A stretch of 64,000 nucleotides of DNA from JAGREO01 sp020446285. GTDB lineage: Bacteria > Pseudomonadota > Alphaproteobacteria > Geminicoccales > Geminicoccaceae. The notes beneath the pieces are model-generated. The model searched no databases and had not been told where the DNA came from. It saw nothing but the letters and a program-made list of their open reading frames with translations. The stretch is from positions 62,001 to 126,000 of the forward strand of contig JAWKVP010000001.1 of the NCBI GenBank assembly GCA_041398005.1, read 5' to 3'. The translations under genes were made by a program, and so were the position numbers. Of the stretch, positions 16,273 through 25,201 are shown in pieces; positions within the stretch are counted from its first letter, which is position 1; every line of letters begins with the position of its first letter.

Positions 16273-17349
16273 TCACCCGATGAGGGCGAGTACAGCCGTC
16301 CCGCATGCGAGTTCGCCGCCATGGAGTTCCTCGGATGTGCGCAGGCCGATGAGTGGAACGGAGCCCAGTGCCGCCTGCACCCGGCTTGCCTCGCTGACCG
16401 CCGGGCCGAAGAGGGCATGCCCGCGATCCACCGACCCGTAGAGGACCGCCGCACGCGGTTTGCGCCCGCCCGGAAAGCTGTCGAGCAGTTTCCCGACCGC
16501 CGAATCGATCTCCTCAAGGGCGATCGCCGGGTTCCTGTTGGTGACCCGAAGCCAGTTGCCGGGCCGCTGCGACTGGACCAGGACCTCGCCGCTTGCGCGG
16601 GAAAACTGTTCGATCCGCAAGGGCCGGCCGGAGGCGCCGGGTTCCTCTTCTCCGGAACATGTCTCGATCATGATCGAACGGATGAGGCGTTCAGGCGCGC
16701 GGGCGAGCAGTTCGCCGGCATCGGCAGCGACGGCATCGGCGGCGGAACGGTCATCGATCAGGAGAATACGCCCGCCGATGGCCGACGATACACGCCGCCA
16801 CGGACCATTCGCGCGCCCGCCGCGGAGGATGGCGGTTGCGTGGGCGATTTGGGGGCCGAACCAGAGCCCCGAACAACCGCCGGCAGACGCCACACCCGCG
16901 ATTTCCGTTCCATCGAAAACCGTCGATACGCGCCCGCCCACCGCTCCGCGCGGGAGCGGCTCGAACCGGGTATCCGATGCCAGATGCAGGAGTGCGAGGC
17001 CATCACGATCTTCCGGGATGACTCCCCCCGTTTCGATCAGGCGAATGTCGCTGTCGGGCCAGCGGGCCAGCATGAGCGCGAGGCCGGGTTCGTCGAACGC
17101 CTCGTTGGCACCGCTGATGACGCCCCGGCCGGCCGCGCCGATCCATCGTTCGATACCCGTTTCCGCCTTGAGGTGGAACAGGATGTCATCGACCATCTCT
17201 CCTGTCGGATCGGCCATGAAGACGATGCCAGCGTTGGCGTTCCCCGCGAGACCGTCGAGCTGCGACAGGCATATTCTGACAAGTTCCTGCCACGGCCGGC
17301 ACCGGCCGAATGCCGTTCTGGCGCGGTTCACATCCATCGATTGCAACAC
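16273..17349 (-). CDS. FIST-domain sensory protein
   Basis: The 358-residue protein consists of FIST N and FIST C domains: NANAGIVFMADPTG and IGAAGRGVISGANEAFDEPGLALMLA in the first part and PRAAVLYGSVDRGHALFG with PLIGLRTSEELHGG in the second. FIST is a small-ligand-binding sensory domain, thought to bind amino acids or similar molecules, found in signalling proteins. Here it stands alone with no output domain, so it may pass its signal to a partner. It lies downstream of the ZorAB-like pair on the same strand, with about 225 bases and a hairpin in between, and upstream of the Nudix gene. Confidence 0.82.
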   Translation of the reverse strand: MLQSMDVNRARTAFGRCRPWQELVRICLSQLDGLAGNANAGIVFMADPTGEMVDDILFHLKAETGIERWIGAAGRGVISGANEAFDEPGLALMLARWPDSDIRLIETGGVIPEDRDGLALLHLASDTRFEPLPRGAVGGRVSTVFDGTEIAGVASAGGCSGLWFGPQIAHATAILRGGRANGPWRRVSSAIGGRILLIDDRSAADAVAADAGELLARAPERLIRSIMIETCSGEEEPGASGRPLRIEQFSRASGEVLVQSQRPGNWLRVTNRNPAIALEEIDSAVGKLLDSFPGGRKPRAAVLYGSVDRGHALFGPAVSEASRVQAALGSVPLIGLRTSEELHGGELACGTAVLALIG

Positions 17350-17484
17350 TCTGCTGGTTTGAACATCGACAACGATTCAACCATTGCGTTTACCAGTTGA
17401 CACGGGATCGCGCCATGGGCACATTCAACCGTGCGTTGAGCAAGCGATTGTTCAACGTGCTTGACTGATGAGATGGGACCCTGG

Positions 17485-17510
17485 GGGGATCGTTCGCAAG
17501 AGCGATCCCC
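17485..17510. other. Hairpin between the ZorB-like and FIST genes
   Basis: GGGGATCG (17485-17492) and CGATCCCC (17503-17510) form an 8-bp stem with a 10-base loop. On the minus strand, the direction of the flanking genes, there is no T-run after it, so it is a poor intrinsic terminator. It could be a processing or partial stop signal between the motor genes and FIST. Confidence 0.5.
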
Positions 17511-17573
17511 TTTCCCGATTCCGCCGGCAAGAGGTTTCGGAGCGCACGGCATACCCCGTTGATGCCGGCGTGC

Positions 17574-18440
17574 CTATCCGGAAATGCCATCGATCCGACG
17601 CCGCAGTTCCCGCAACTCCTCCGCCCCCGGCGCGGAGACGATGAAGCGCAGGTCGATACGCCTGTTGAGCTCGCGCGCCGCGGCGCTGTCGCCGATCGCC
17701 ACGGGCCGCCGCGCCTCGTAGCCGGCAACGCCCAAAAGCGCCTCGTTGCGCTCGTTGCGCAACCGCTCGAGCCCACTTCCGACATCGACAAGCGCCTTGA
17801 ACGTATTGACCCCGCGCGCTGCCGAAAGATCCCAATTGTCTTCGAAGGGCGCCCTGTTGAGCGGGACGGAGTCCGTATGCCCCTCGACCAGAACGGTTTC
17901 CAGAATGGGTTCGACATGTCCGTCGCAGATGCCGCGCATCTCGTCCGGGGCCTGTGCGTAGCAGGGGAGCCGTGCGTCGAGCACGGCCGCAAGGACTCCG
18001 AGGGCCTCGCTTCCCCGTTGCGTCAGTTCCGCCGACCCGGACGGAAAGAGGAGATCCACAGGCAATCGCAGGATCCCCTTCTCGGGATCGATCACCACAT
18101 CGATTCCCCGCGCCGCGAGATCGCGCTGCAACTCGTTGAGCAGAAGGGTTCGCAACCCGTCCTTGTCGACGAGGCGCGTGGTCAGGGAGGAAAGCATGTC
18201 GCGCTGCGCTTCCAGCATGTCGCGCTGGATCGCCAGCCGGTCACGCTCCGCCTGCAGCAGATCACGCTCCTGCTTGAGTTCGTCGAGCGTTCGCTCCGCC
18301 GAATGTTCGGCCGTCCGGTAGTTCAGCGCGAATGCCATGAGGATGATGATGAACAGGAAAATGAGCCCCAGCATCATGTCGTTCAGCGAGATGAAGCTCG
18401 TCTCGTCCGAGACCTCCCCGCGAACCCATGGATCCGCCAT
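17574..18440 (-). CDS. ZorB-like OmpA/MotB-family protein
   Basis: The 288-residue protein has a short N-terminal cytoplasmic tail, one membrane span (about 22-41, MMLGLIFLFIIILMAFAL) and a conserved aspartate just at its start (Asp21 in SLNDMM), the position of the proton-carrying Asp in MotB and ZorB. A coiled coil (about 45-95) and a C-terminal OmpA domain (about 150-285) follow. The peptidoglycan-binding pattern is present: VEGHTDSVPL with NWDLSAARG and LNRRIDLRF. It starts 2 bases after the stop of the ZorA-like gene. Together they resemble the motor of the Zorya anti-phage system. ZorC, D and E or F and G genes are absent nearby, so defence is inference. Confidence 0.75.
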   Translation of the reverse strand: MADPWVRGEVSDETSFISLNDMMLGLIFLFIIILMAFALNYRTAEHSAERTLDELKQERDLLQAERDRLAIQRDMLEAQRDMLSSLTTRLVDKDGLRTLLLNELQRDLAARGIDVVIDPEKGILRLPVDLLFPSGSAELTQRGSEALGVLAAVLDARLPCYAQAPDEMRGICDGHVEPILETVLVEGHTDSVPLNRAPFEDNWDLSAARGVNTFKALVDVGSGLERLRNERNEALLGVAGYEARRPVAIGDSAAARELNRRIDLRFIVSAPGAEELRELRRRIDGISG

Positions 18441-18442
18441 CG

Positions 18443-19774
18443 TCAGCGTTCCTCGCCGAGATCTTCGGCCGCCTGCTGCAACTCCTCGCGACTTCGCCTG
18501 AGTTCGCTGTCGATATCTCGAAGTGCGCCGCGCAATGCGGCACTGCCGGTCGACTCATGCTCGAGCAGGGCACCGAGTGCGTTGCGTGCGTCGCGAATCC
18601 TGTCGTGCGTATGTTCGAGCAGTTCGACGACCGCCTCATGCCGCCTGCGAAGCGACGCCGACCGGGCACCGCGCAGCTGTGCGATGCCGTCGCCCAGAAG
18701 CCCGAGCACGTTGGCAAGTCGCCTGTCGAGCATCTGCCGGAGTTCGCCGGAACGCATGTCCGGCGGCTCACCCGCCTCCGCCGGCGCGGCGGAAACATCG
18801 GTGACCGGCCCGGGCTCGTCCGCGACCGGCCGATCCACCGCTGCGGGCGTCACGCCCTTCGACCGGCCCGGATCCGGTGCCCGCTCCGGCATCGACTCGA
18901 ACGACGGAAGGCCGGCGGGCCACGCCTCGAGCCTTGCTGCCGCTTTCACGACGGCATCCTTGAGGATATCGAGCGGGCGGTCGAGTTTCCCCGCCAGTTC
19001 CTCCTCTACCGCCTGTGGAACCCGGACAAAGACGGAGCGGCTCAGTCTCCGGACCTGCCGGTTGACCTCACGGATTTCGGCAAGCTGGGCCGCGATCAGG
19101 CTTTCCGTCGTCACCGGCTTCATTCTCGCCTCGAGCAGGGCGCAAAGGCGCTGGGTCCGCCACTGGAGACGATAGAGAGCCGCCTTCTCCCGCCACGAGA
19201 ATATGAGCGATGTGGCCAACCCGGCGATCGACGTCGAGAACTTGAAGGTCGCGGCCTGTAGGAGGCTTGCCAGCGCTCCCTGGGCCTGGGCGACATCCCT
19301 CGCGGTCACCCCCGAACTCGCGAAGTAGAGAGCGGCGACAAGTCCTATGAAACTGAAAAGCAGCCCGGTGCCGACGAGAAAATTCGGAATGGCGCTGTAA
19401 AAACGCAGATTGATGCCGGCAGCGGCCGGAAGGGTTTCGTTGAACGCCTCCATCGGCCGCCGCGTATAGCCCACCGGCTCATCGTCGCCCGCCGAAAGCG
19501 TGAGCGTCGCCGCATAGGCGCGCCAGTTCTCGCCGATACCCGGATTTTCAGCCAGTCGCTTGAAGACAGCGGGAAACCGGTTGCGGAACGCCGTCTGTCC
19601 GTCCACCTCCTCGACCGTACGGATAGCATCATCGAGCGCACGACTGAGGGCCCGTGACTTGCGGCTGAAACCGGACCAGAGCCAGATCGCCGCAAGAACG
19701 ATCGCGCCGGAGAGCACCCATGGCATTCCGTCGGCAGCAACCAGCTGCAACAATCTGTCCGGAAACTCGCTCAC
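18443..19774 (-). CDS. ZorA-like MotA/TolQ/ExbB-family proton channel with helical tail
   Basis: From the GTG at 19774 (GGAG 8 bases upstream) the protein has 443 residues; an ATG at 19849 would add 25 unlikely residues. Span 1 is about 17-36, then a cytoplasmic part, span 2 about 132-152 (FLVGTGLLFSFIGLVAALYFA) and span 3 about 177-194 (FKFSTSIAGLATSLIFSW). This FxxxGLxxxFxGL/TSIAGL pattern is that of MotA/TolQ/ZorA pentamers. The 250-residue tail is helical, with a Pro/Ala-rich linker in its middle, shorter than in classical ZorA. It would form a 5:2 complex with the ZorB-like partner encoded 2 bases later and turn on proton flow. Its promoter would lie in the AT-rich gap 19860-20030. Confidence 0.72.
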   Translation of the reverse strand: MSEFPDRLLQLVAADGMPWVLSGAIVLAAIWLWSGFSRKSRALSRALDDAIRTVEEVDGQTAFRNRFPAVFKRLAENPGIGENWRAYAATLTLSAGDDEPVGYTRRPMEAFNETLPAAAGINLRFYSAIPNFLVGTGLLFSFIGLVAALYFASSGVTARDVAQAQGALASLLQAATFKFSTSIAGLATSLIFSWREKAALYRLQWRTQRLCALLEARMKPVTTESLIAAQLAEIREVNRQVRRLSRSVFVRVPQAVEEELAGKLDRPLDILKDAVVKAAARLEAWPAGLPSFESMPERAPDPGRSKGVTPAAVDRPVADEPGPVTDVSAAPAEAGEPPDMRSGELRQMLDRRLANVLGLLGDGIAQLRGARSASLRRRHEAVVELLEHTHDRIRDARNALGALLEHESTGSAALRGALRDIDSELRRSREELQQAAEDLGEER

Positions 19775-20105
19775 CCGAATTCGCTCCACCAGCCGTCCGA
19801 AAGGCAGTTGCCCCAGATTGCACCGATCCCGATGCCGAGAGAAGAACAACCAGACCGCAGGATGGCACTAAATGGTTGATTTTTTGACGCCTTGTCATTG
19901 AATATCAGGAGCGGGTTGAAAATCGGTCTGCCGAATTCACCGAATACTTGTTAAATTTCAGTTTCTTGCGTAACTTGCACAACCAGCAGGTCAACTCTGC
20001 CAATTGTGTTTTTTCGATTCTGCGCAACCATCTGCAAGAGGCACGAAATCGTGCGCTCCGGCAGAGCATGGCAAGCGAGCCAGACATTTCGCCGGCACGG
20101 GGAAA

Positions 20106-22271
20106 ATGGCCAGAATAGTCGTCATCGATGATCGCGTCACCAACCGCAATATCCTCACGCGGCTCGCACTTTCTGTCGAGGAAGGTCTTCAGGTTCAGTC
20201 TTTTTCAAGCCCACTCGATGCACTCAGTCGCCTGCAGCACGCCGTACCGCCCGATCTCATCATCACCGACTACAACATGCCGGAGATGGATGGGGCGACA
20301 TTCATCGCAACCCTGCGGGAGCAGCCCGACTTCGACGATATCCCGATTGTCGTCGTTACCGTCTACGAAGACCGCGATTTCTGTTACCGGGCGCTCGAGG
20401 CCGGGGCGACGGATTTTCTTCTGAGCCCGGTCGATCATCTCGAGTTCCGCGCCCGTGCCCGCAATCTCCTGACCATTCGTCGCCAGCAGAAGCTGCTCGC
20501 CGAACGCGCCCGGGATCTCGAACGCGCGCTGCGGGATCGCAGCTTCGGCGTTGGCGACCGGCAACACGACATTCAGGCCATCTTCGATGCCCTGCCCGTG
20601 CCACTCGACATCGTCGACCGGCATGGCCGGCTGCTGGCGGTGAATGCGGCGCATGAAAAGCTCTTCGAGATCGACCGCCGGACCTCGATCGGCCGGCATA
20701 TCTCGAGGGTCTACGGTGAGGGGCATGCGACCCGGCACAATGTACGCAATGAAAAGGTGCTGGACAGCGGCGCGCCCCTGACCACGCCGAACCGCGACCT
20801 GACCGGCGATGCCAGCAGCGCGCGCGATCTCGTCAATGTGAAGGGACCGTTTCTCTTCGGCGATTCCCACGACGAGAGCGTGCTGACCATATCGCTCGAT
20901 GTGTCCGATCTCGTCAGCGAGGCGGCCGGCGGCAAGCGCAGCTCGGGCAATGACACCCTGACCCAGCTGCCGAATGCCGAGGCCTTCCACGATCGCGCCG
21001 AGATGGAACTCTCCCGCGCGCGCAGGCAGCACGAGATGCTGGCGATCCTGATCGTCGATGTCGACCGGCTCAAAGGCATCAACGACGCGTTCGGCCGGCC
21101 GTTCGGCGACGAACTGCTGCGCGCGGTGGCGGGACGCCTTGCCAAGCGGCTGCGCGAGACCGATCACATCGCCCGGCTGCGGAGCGACGAATTCGCCGTC
21201 CTCCAGGTCGGAATGAAGCGGCCGGACGATGCCGCCGAACTCGCCCGCCGCCTCAGCGACGCCTTCTCCGAGCCATTCCTCATCAATCGCCAGGAAATCC
21301 ATATCAGCGCCTCGACCGGTATCACGCTCTTTCCGGCCGACGGTCGCACCGTCGAAACGCTTCTCAAGAATGCCGATCTCGCGGTCTATCGGGCCAAGGC
21401 TTCCGGTCGCGACGGCTACCGCTTCTTCGCCGCGGAGATGAACATCGCCGCGCGTCGCGCCGTGACCCTCGAACGCGAACTCCGCCAGGCGATCGCCGCC
21501 GAGCAGTTTCTCGTCCACTACCAGCCACAGATCGAGCTTTCGACCGGACGGATCATCGGCATGGAAGCTCTCGTGCGATGGAACCATCCGCATCGCGGAA
21601 TCGTCCGGCCCGGCGAATTCATCGGTCTCGCCGAGGATATCGGCCTGATCGCCCCCCTTACGGCCTGGATCATGCGTACCGCCTGCGCGCAGCACAGCGA
21701 GTGGCGCAACAAGGGCTTCACCGGCATGCAGCTTTCCGTAAATCTCTCGCCGGTGCAGTTCCGCGAGCGCGGCGTCGAGCTCATGGTCGAGCGGATCCTC
21801 AAGGACACGCGGCTTCACCCGAGCTCACTGGATATCGAGCTCACCGAGAATGCGGTCATCGAGAACAGCCAGACCGCCGCCGCGAGCCTGCGCTATCTCA
21901 ACCAGCTCGGCGTCAGCCTGTCGATCGACGATTTCGGCACGGGTTATTCCTCGCTCGCCTATGTCAAACGGCTTCCGGTCCAGCGCCTCAAGATCGACCA
22001 GAGCTTCGTCCAGAACATCGACCAGAGCACCAATGACGAGGTCATCGTCCGGGCAATCATCAATCTTGGCCACAGTCTCGGCCTCAGGGTGATCGCCGAG
22101 GGCGTCGAGACGGCAGCGCAACTCGCCTGCCTGCGCCAGCTCGAATGCGACGAGGTCCAGGGTGACTATCTTTCGCCGCCGGTCGATGCAGCCGGCTTCG
22201 AGCGACGGATCCGCACCGATGACAGCATCATCTGGCGGGCATGTCCGGAATTTCTCGAAGAACAGGACTGA
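20106..22271 (+). CDS. Response regulator with PAS, degenerate GGDEF and EAL domains
   Basis: A 721-residue cytoplasmic c-di-GMP protein. The receiver domain (about 1-120) has the phospho-Asp in LIITDYNMPEMDG, but the switch lysine is replaced (LLSPVD). A PAS domain (about 155-260) precedes a GGDEF domain whose signature reads RSDEF (ARLRSDEFAVL), so cyclase activity is doubtful. The EAL domain (about 455-715) keeps EALVRW, LSVNLSP and DDFGTGYSSLAYVKRLP, so it should hydrolyse c-di-GMP. It is divergent from the ZorA-like gene and upstream of a hybrid kinase by 36 bases, likely its partner. ATG at 20106 has GGGGAAA just before it. Confidence 0.88.
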   Translation: MARIVVIDDRVTNRNILTRLALSVEEGLQVQSFSSPLDALSRLQHAVPPDLIITDYNMPEMDGATFIATLREQPDFDDIPIVVVTVYEDRDFCYRALEAGATDFLLSPVDHLEFRARARNLLTIRRQQKLLAERARDLERALRDRSFGVGDRQHDIQAIFDALPVPLDIVDRHGRLLAVNAAHEKLFEIDRRTSIGRHISRVYGEGHATRHNVRNEKVLDSGAPLTTPNRDLTGDASSARDLVNVKGPFLFGDSHDESVLTISLDVSDLVSEAAGGKRSSGNDTLTQLPNAEAFHDRAEMELSRARRQHEMLAILIVDVDRLKGINDAFGRPFGDELLRAVAGRLAKRLRETDHIARLRSDEFAVLQVGMKRPDDAAELARRLSDAFSEPFLINRQEIHISASTGITLFPADGRTVETLLKNADLAVYRAKASGRDGYRFFAAEMNIAARRAVTLERELRQAIAAEQFLVHYQPQIELSTGRIIGMEALVRWNHPHRGIVRPGEFIGLAEDIGLIAPLTAWIMRTACAQHSEWRNKGFTGMQLSVNLSPVQFRERGVELMVERILKDTRLHPSSLDIELTENAVIENSQTAAASLRYLNQLGVSLSIDDFGTGYSSLAYVKRLPVQRLKIDQSFVQNIDQSTNDEVIVRAIINLGHSLGLRVIAEGVETAAQLACLRQLECDEVQGDYLSPPVDAAGFERRIRTDDSIIWRACPEFLEEQD

Positions 22272-22307
22272 CAGAACGAAACGCAAGGAAAGCGGGGTGG
22301 CAGGACA

Positions 22308-24935
22308 TTGGCCGATCGCATCCACCTGACCGGCGTGCGGGGGCAATCGCAGCTGCGAGCGGCGGTAACCGGAATTCGAGGCCTCTTCGCCCGGTTGGCC
22401 GGCAGGCTCAGGCAGCGCGAGGACAGCGAGCACGAGCAGGCGATCATCCGCGCCGTCTTCATCGGCTGGATGTTCATCTACATGATGCTCTACCCGCACG
22501 CACCCGACCGGGCGGACAAGATCATCCACGATTCGATCCTGGTCTTCGCGACCAGCGGCATCGTGGTGGTTGCGATCTTCCTCGATATCGTGTTTCGCCC
22601 GCAAAAGAATGTTCCACGGCGACTGATCGGACTGGCCCACGATCTCATTGGCGGTGCGGCAGCCATGATCGTCGGCGGCGAGGCGGCGATGATCTTCTAT
22701 CCGGTTCTGCTCTGGTTCATCCTCGGCCACGGCATCCGCTACGGCATCCCCTATCTGTTCGCTGCCGCATTCCTGTCCGTATTGCTCTTCTCCGTGGTCA
22801 TTGCCGTCAGTCCGGAATGGCAGAGCCATCCGTCGCTGAACGTTGCGCTGATTCTGGCACTCATCTTCCTGCCGACCTACACATCGTTCCTGCTCGCCAA
22901 GCTGCAGAACGCCATCGCCCGGGCGGAAGAAGCCAACCTCGCCAAGAGCCGGTTCCTCGCAACGATGAGCCACGAGTTCCGGACACCTCTCAATGTCATC
23001 ATCGGTCTTTCGGACATGATGCGGGAGACGAGGCTCGACCGCGATCAGAAGGACATGAACGCCACCATGCGCGGAGCTGCGGACAGCCTCCTCGCCCTGG
23101 TCAACAATGTGCTCGATCTCGCCAAGGCGGAAGCGAGACAATTGAAGATCGATCCCGTCTCCTTTCGCCTCGACAGGCGGCTGACCGCCATACGCGGGCT
23201 GCTGATGCAGCAGGCCCGCGCCAAGGGCCTCTATCTGAGGCTGCGGATCGATCCCAAGCTCCCGCTCGGCGTGATCGGCGGTGAACAGTCGCTGCATCAG
23301 ATCCTCACCAATCTGGTCGCCAACGCCGTCAAGTTCACGACGGAAGGCGGGGTCGTCATCGATGTCCGGCAACTGAATTCCGCAAGCGACCATATCCGCG
23401 TTCGATTCGACGTCCACGACACCGGCATCGGCATATCGCTGCAGGATCAGCAACATATCTTCGACCGTTTCACGCAGAGCGAATCGACCCGCCACAACCA
23501 GCTTGGCGGCACCGGCCTCGGTCTGAGCATCACCCGCGAACTGATCGAACTCATGGGCGGCGAGATGGGTGTGGTATCGAGCCCCGGTCGTGGTTCCACC
23601 TTCTGGTTCGAACTGGAGTTCGAGCAGACCAGGTCGAGCGTGTTCACGTCCCCGTTCATTCCGCGCACCTCGAACCTTCTCGTTCTGGGCAATGCGGACG
23701 ATTCGCCGGCCGTGCTGCGTTCACTTGCCCGCCACATGGGTTCGATCGCCTACCACAGCTCCATCGCCAGCCTCTGCGGGGAACTCGAGACCCGCCCCTT
23801 CCCCTGCGCCGTCATCACGTTGGGAACGGACTCGCTTTCGGGGCTCGAACGTCTGGTGGCCGAAATCGAGAACCTCGAGCTGCCGGAACCGGTCGATGTC
23901 ATCAGCCTGTCCGCGAACGGCACGAGCCGGATCAATCTCACTCTTGCCGACCTCGCGAGCGACTGTCCGCTCGACCTGCTGGAACGCTCGATGAGCTATG
24001 CCTTCTCTTCCGGCCCGATCGAGGAACCGGCGAATGAAGCGACACCATCCCTTCTCGAAGCACGGCATCCGGCATCGATCCTGCTCGTTGAGGACAATAT
24101 CACCAACCAGAAGGTATTCGCGCGCATCCTCGAACATGCCGGCCACGAAATCACCATCGTGTCTTCGGGAGACGAGGCGCTCTCGATCTACAGAAGCCAC
24201 CTCTTCGACATCATCCTGATGGATCTCAACATGCCGGGACTTGGCGGCTTCGACACGCTCAAGCTGTTGCGCTTTTCCGAAGATGCGGAATTGTTGCCGC
24301 CGGTGGTGGCGCTCACCGCGGATGCGACCCATGAAACCCGACGACAGGCACTCGAACTGGGTTTTTCCGAGTATCTGACGAAGCCGGTCGAGGCGCAGAG
24401 GCTGGTCGCCATGGTGGATCGCCTCGCAAGGCGTACATCCGGCGACGCAAAGGCGTCCGACACGGTTCGCCAGCGCCCGCGTCCGGCTGCGGGCACGCCG
24501 CAAGCACCCGGTGCGAACGCGACAATCCTCCCGGTGCCTGAACGTCTGGCAAGGGGCGTCGTGCTCGACGAAACGAAGATCCGCAGCCTGATCGCACTCG
24601 ACCATGGGGACGGTTTCTTTCGCGAAGTCGTGAGCGACTATCTCGCCGATGCTGCCACACTGATCGAATCGCTCGAAACGGACGCGTCGGACGGCCATGC
24701 GGGCCAGTTTCGCGATCATGCCCACGCGCTGAAGAGCGCATCCGCGCATCTCGGAGCTTCGCTCCTGTTCGAGCGATGCCTCGGCTGGCGAAATCTCGAC
24801 GATCATGCGCTCCTGATGCGCGCCCGCTGCGAACTGGCAGACCTGAAGACGGAATACGAGGCCGTCCGTGAAGCCCTGGGTCGACGGGTCGAATCGCATC
24901 AGGAAGACAGGAAGCGCCAGAGCGGTTCCGCCTGA
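22308..24935 (+). CDS. RpfC-like hybrid sensor histidine kinase with receiver and HPt
   Basis: From the TTG at 22308 the protein has 875 residues. About five membrane spans lie between 45 and 200, then a HisKA domain with the phospho-His in MSHEFRTPLNVI, a HATPase with DTGIGI and GGTGLGLSI, an unrecognised middle part, a receiver domain (LLVEDN, LMDLNMPG, LTKP) and a C-terminal HPt domain (DHAHALKSASAHLG). The layout is that of RpfC, the diffusible-signal sensor. No RpfF or RpfG is visible; the REC-PAS-GGDEF-EAL protein just upstream is the likely phosphorelay target. The start is a TTG; GCGGGGTGGCAGGA precedes it. Confidence 0.86.
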   Translation: MADRIHLTGVRGQSQLRAAVTGIRGLFARLAGRLRQREDSEHEQAIIRAVFIGWMFIYMMLYPHAPDRADKIIHDSILVFATSGIVVVAIFLDIVFRPQKNVPRRLIGLAHDLIGGAAAMIVGGEAAMIFYPVLLWFILGHGIRYGIPYLFAAAFLSVLLFSVVIAVSPEWQSHPSLNVALILALIFLPTYTSFLLAKLQNAIARAEEANLAKSRFLATMSHEFRTPLNVIIGLSDMMRETRLDRDQKDMNATMRGAADSLLALVNNVLDLAKAEARQLKIDPVSFRLDRRLTAIRGLLMQQARAKGLYLRLRIDPKLPLGVIGGEQSLHQILTNLVANAVKFTTEGGVVIDVRQLNSASDHIRVRFDVHDTGIGISLQDQQHIFDRFTQSESTRHNQLGGTGLGLSITRELIELMGGEMGVVSSPGRGSTFWFELEFEQTRSSVFTSPFIPRTSNLLVLGNADDSPAVLRSLARHMGSIAYHSSIASLCGELETRPFPCAVITLGTDSLSGLERLVAEIENLELPEPVDVISLSANGTSRINLTLADLASDCPLDLLERSMSYAFSSGPIEEPANEATPSLLEARHPASILLVEDNITNQKVFARILEHAGHEITIVSSGDEALSIYRSHLFDIILMDLNMPGLGGFDTLKLLRFSEDAELLPPVVALTADATHETRRQALELGFSEYLTKPVEAQRLVAMVDRLARRTSGDAKASDTVRQRPRPAAGTPQAPGANATILPVPERLARGVVLDETKIRSLIALDHGDGFFREVVSDYLADAATLIESLETDASDGHAGQFRDHAHALKSASAHLGASLLFERCLGWRNLDDHALLMRARCELADLKTEYEAVREALGRRVESHQEDRKRQSGSA

Positions 24936-25201
24936 CGGATCCGTGGAGTTCGCCTGTCGGGCGACCAGCTTGAAAAACTGGCCATTTTCAAATTGTTACG
25001 AACAATCTTTCACGCAGTTCACGGCACCCCATGAGGCAGCTTCGGCTTGCTGCCGCTGGTTCCCCGCATCGCACGGCGTAATCTGACGCGGATCTACCGC
25101 ACTTGCTGCGCCTTTGCTTTCTGGGAATGCTTTCTCGGAGCATTCCGCCGGCAACCGACGCTGGTCGGGGCCGGTTTCTCCTGTTGTGTGAAATCGGGAT
25201 C
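24936..25201. other. Intergenic region with hairpins before fkbM
   Basis: Three hairpins stand out: TTGAAAA-ACTGGCCA-TTTTCAA near 24970-24992, GGCAGC...GCTGCC (25034-25053), and GGAATGCT...AGCATTCC (25124-25146). None has a convincing T-run. No small gene was recognised. Confidence 0.35.

Noticed and set aside
17559..19175. A 538-codon plus-strand frame opposite the ZorAB-like genes
   Set aside because: The minus-strand proteins have clear membrane spans and motifs; the plus-strand product is low-complexity.
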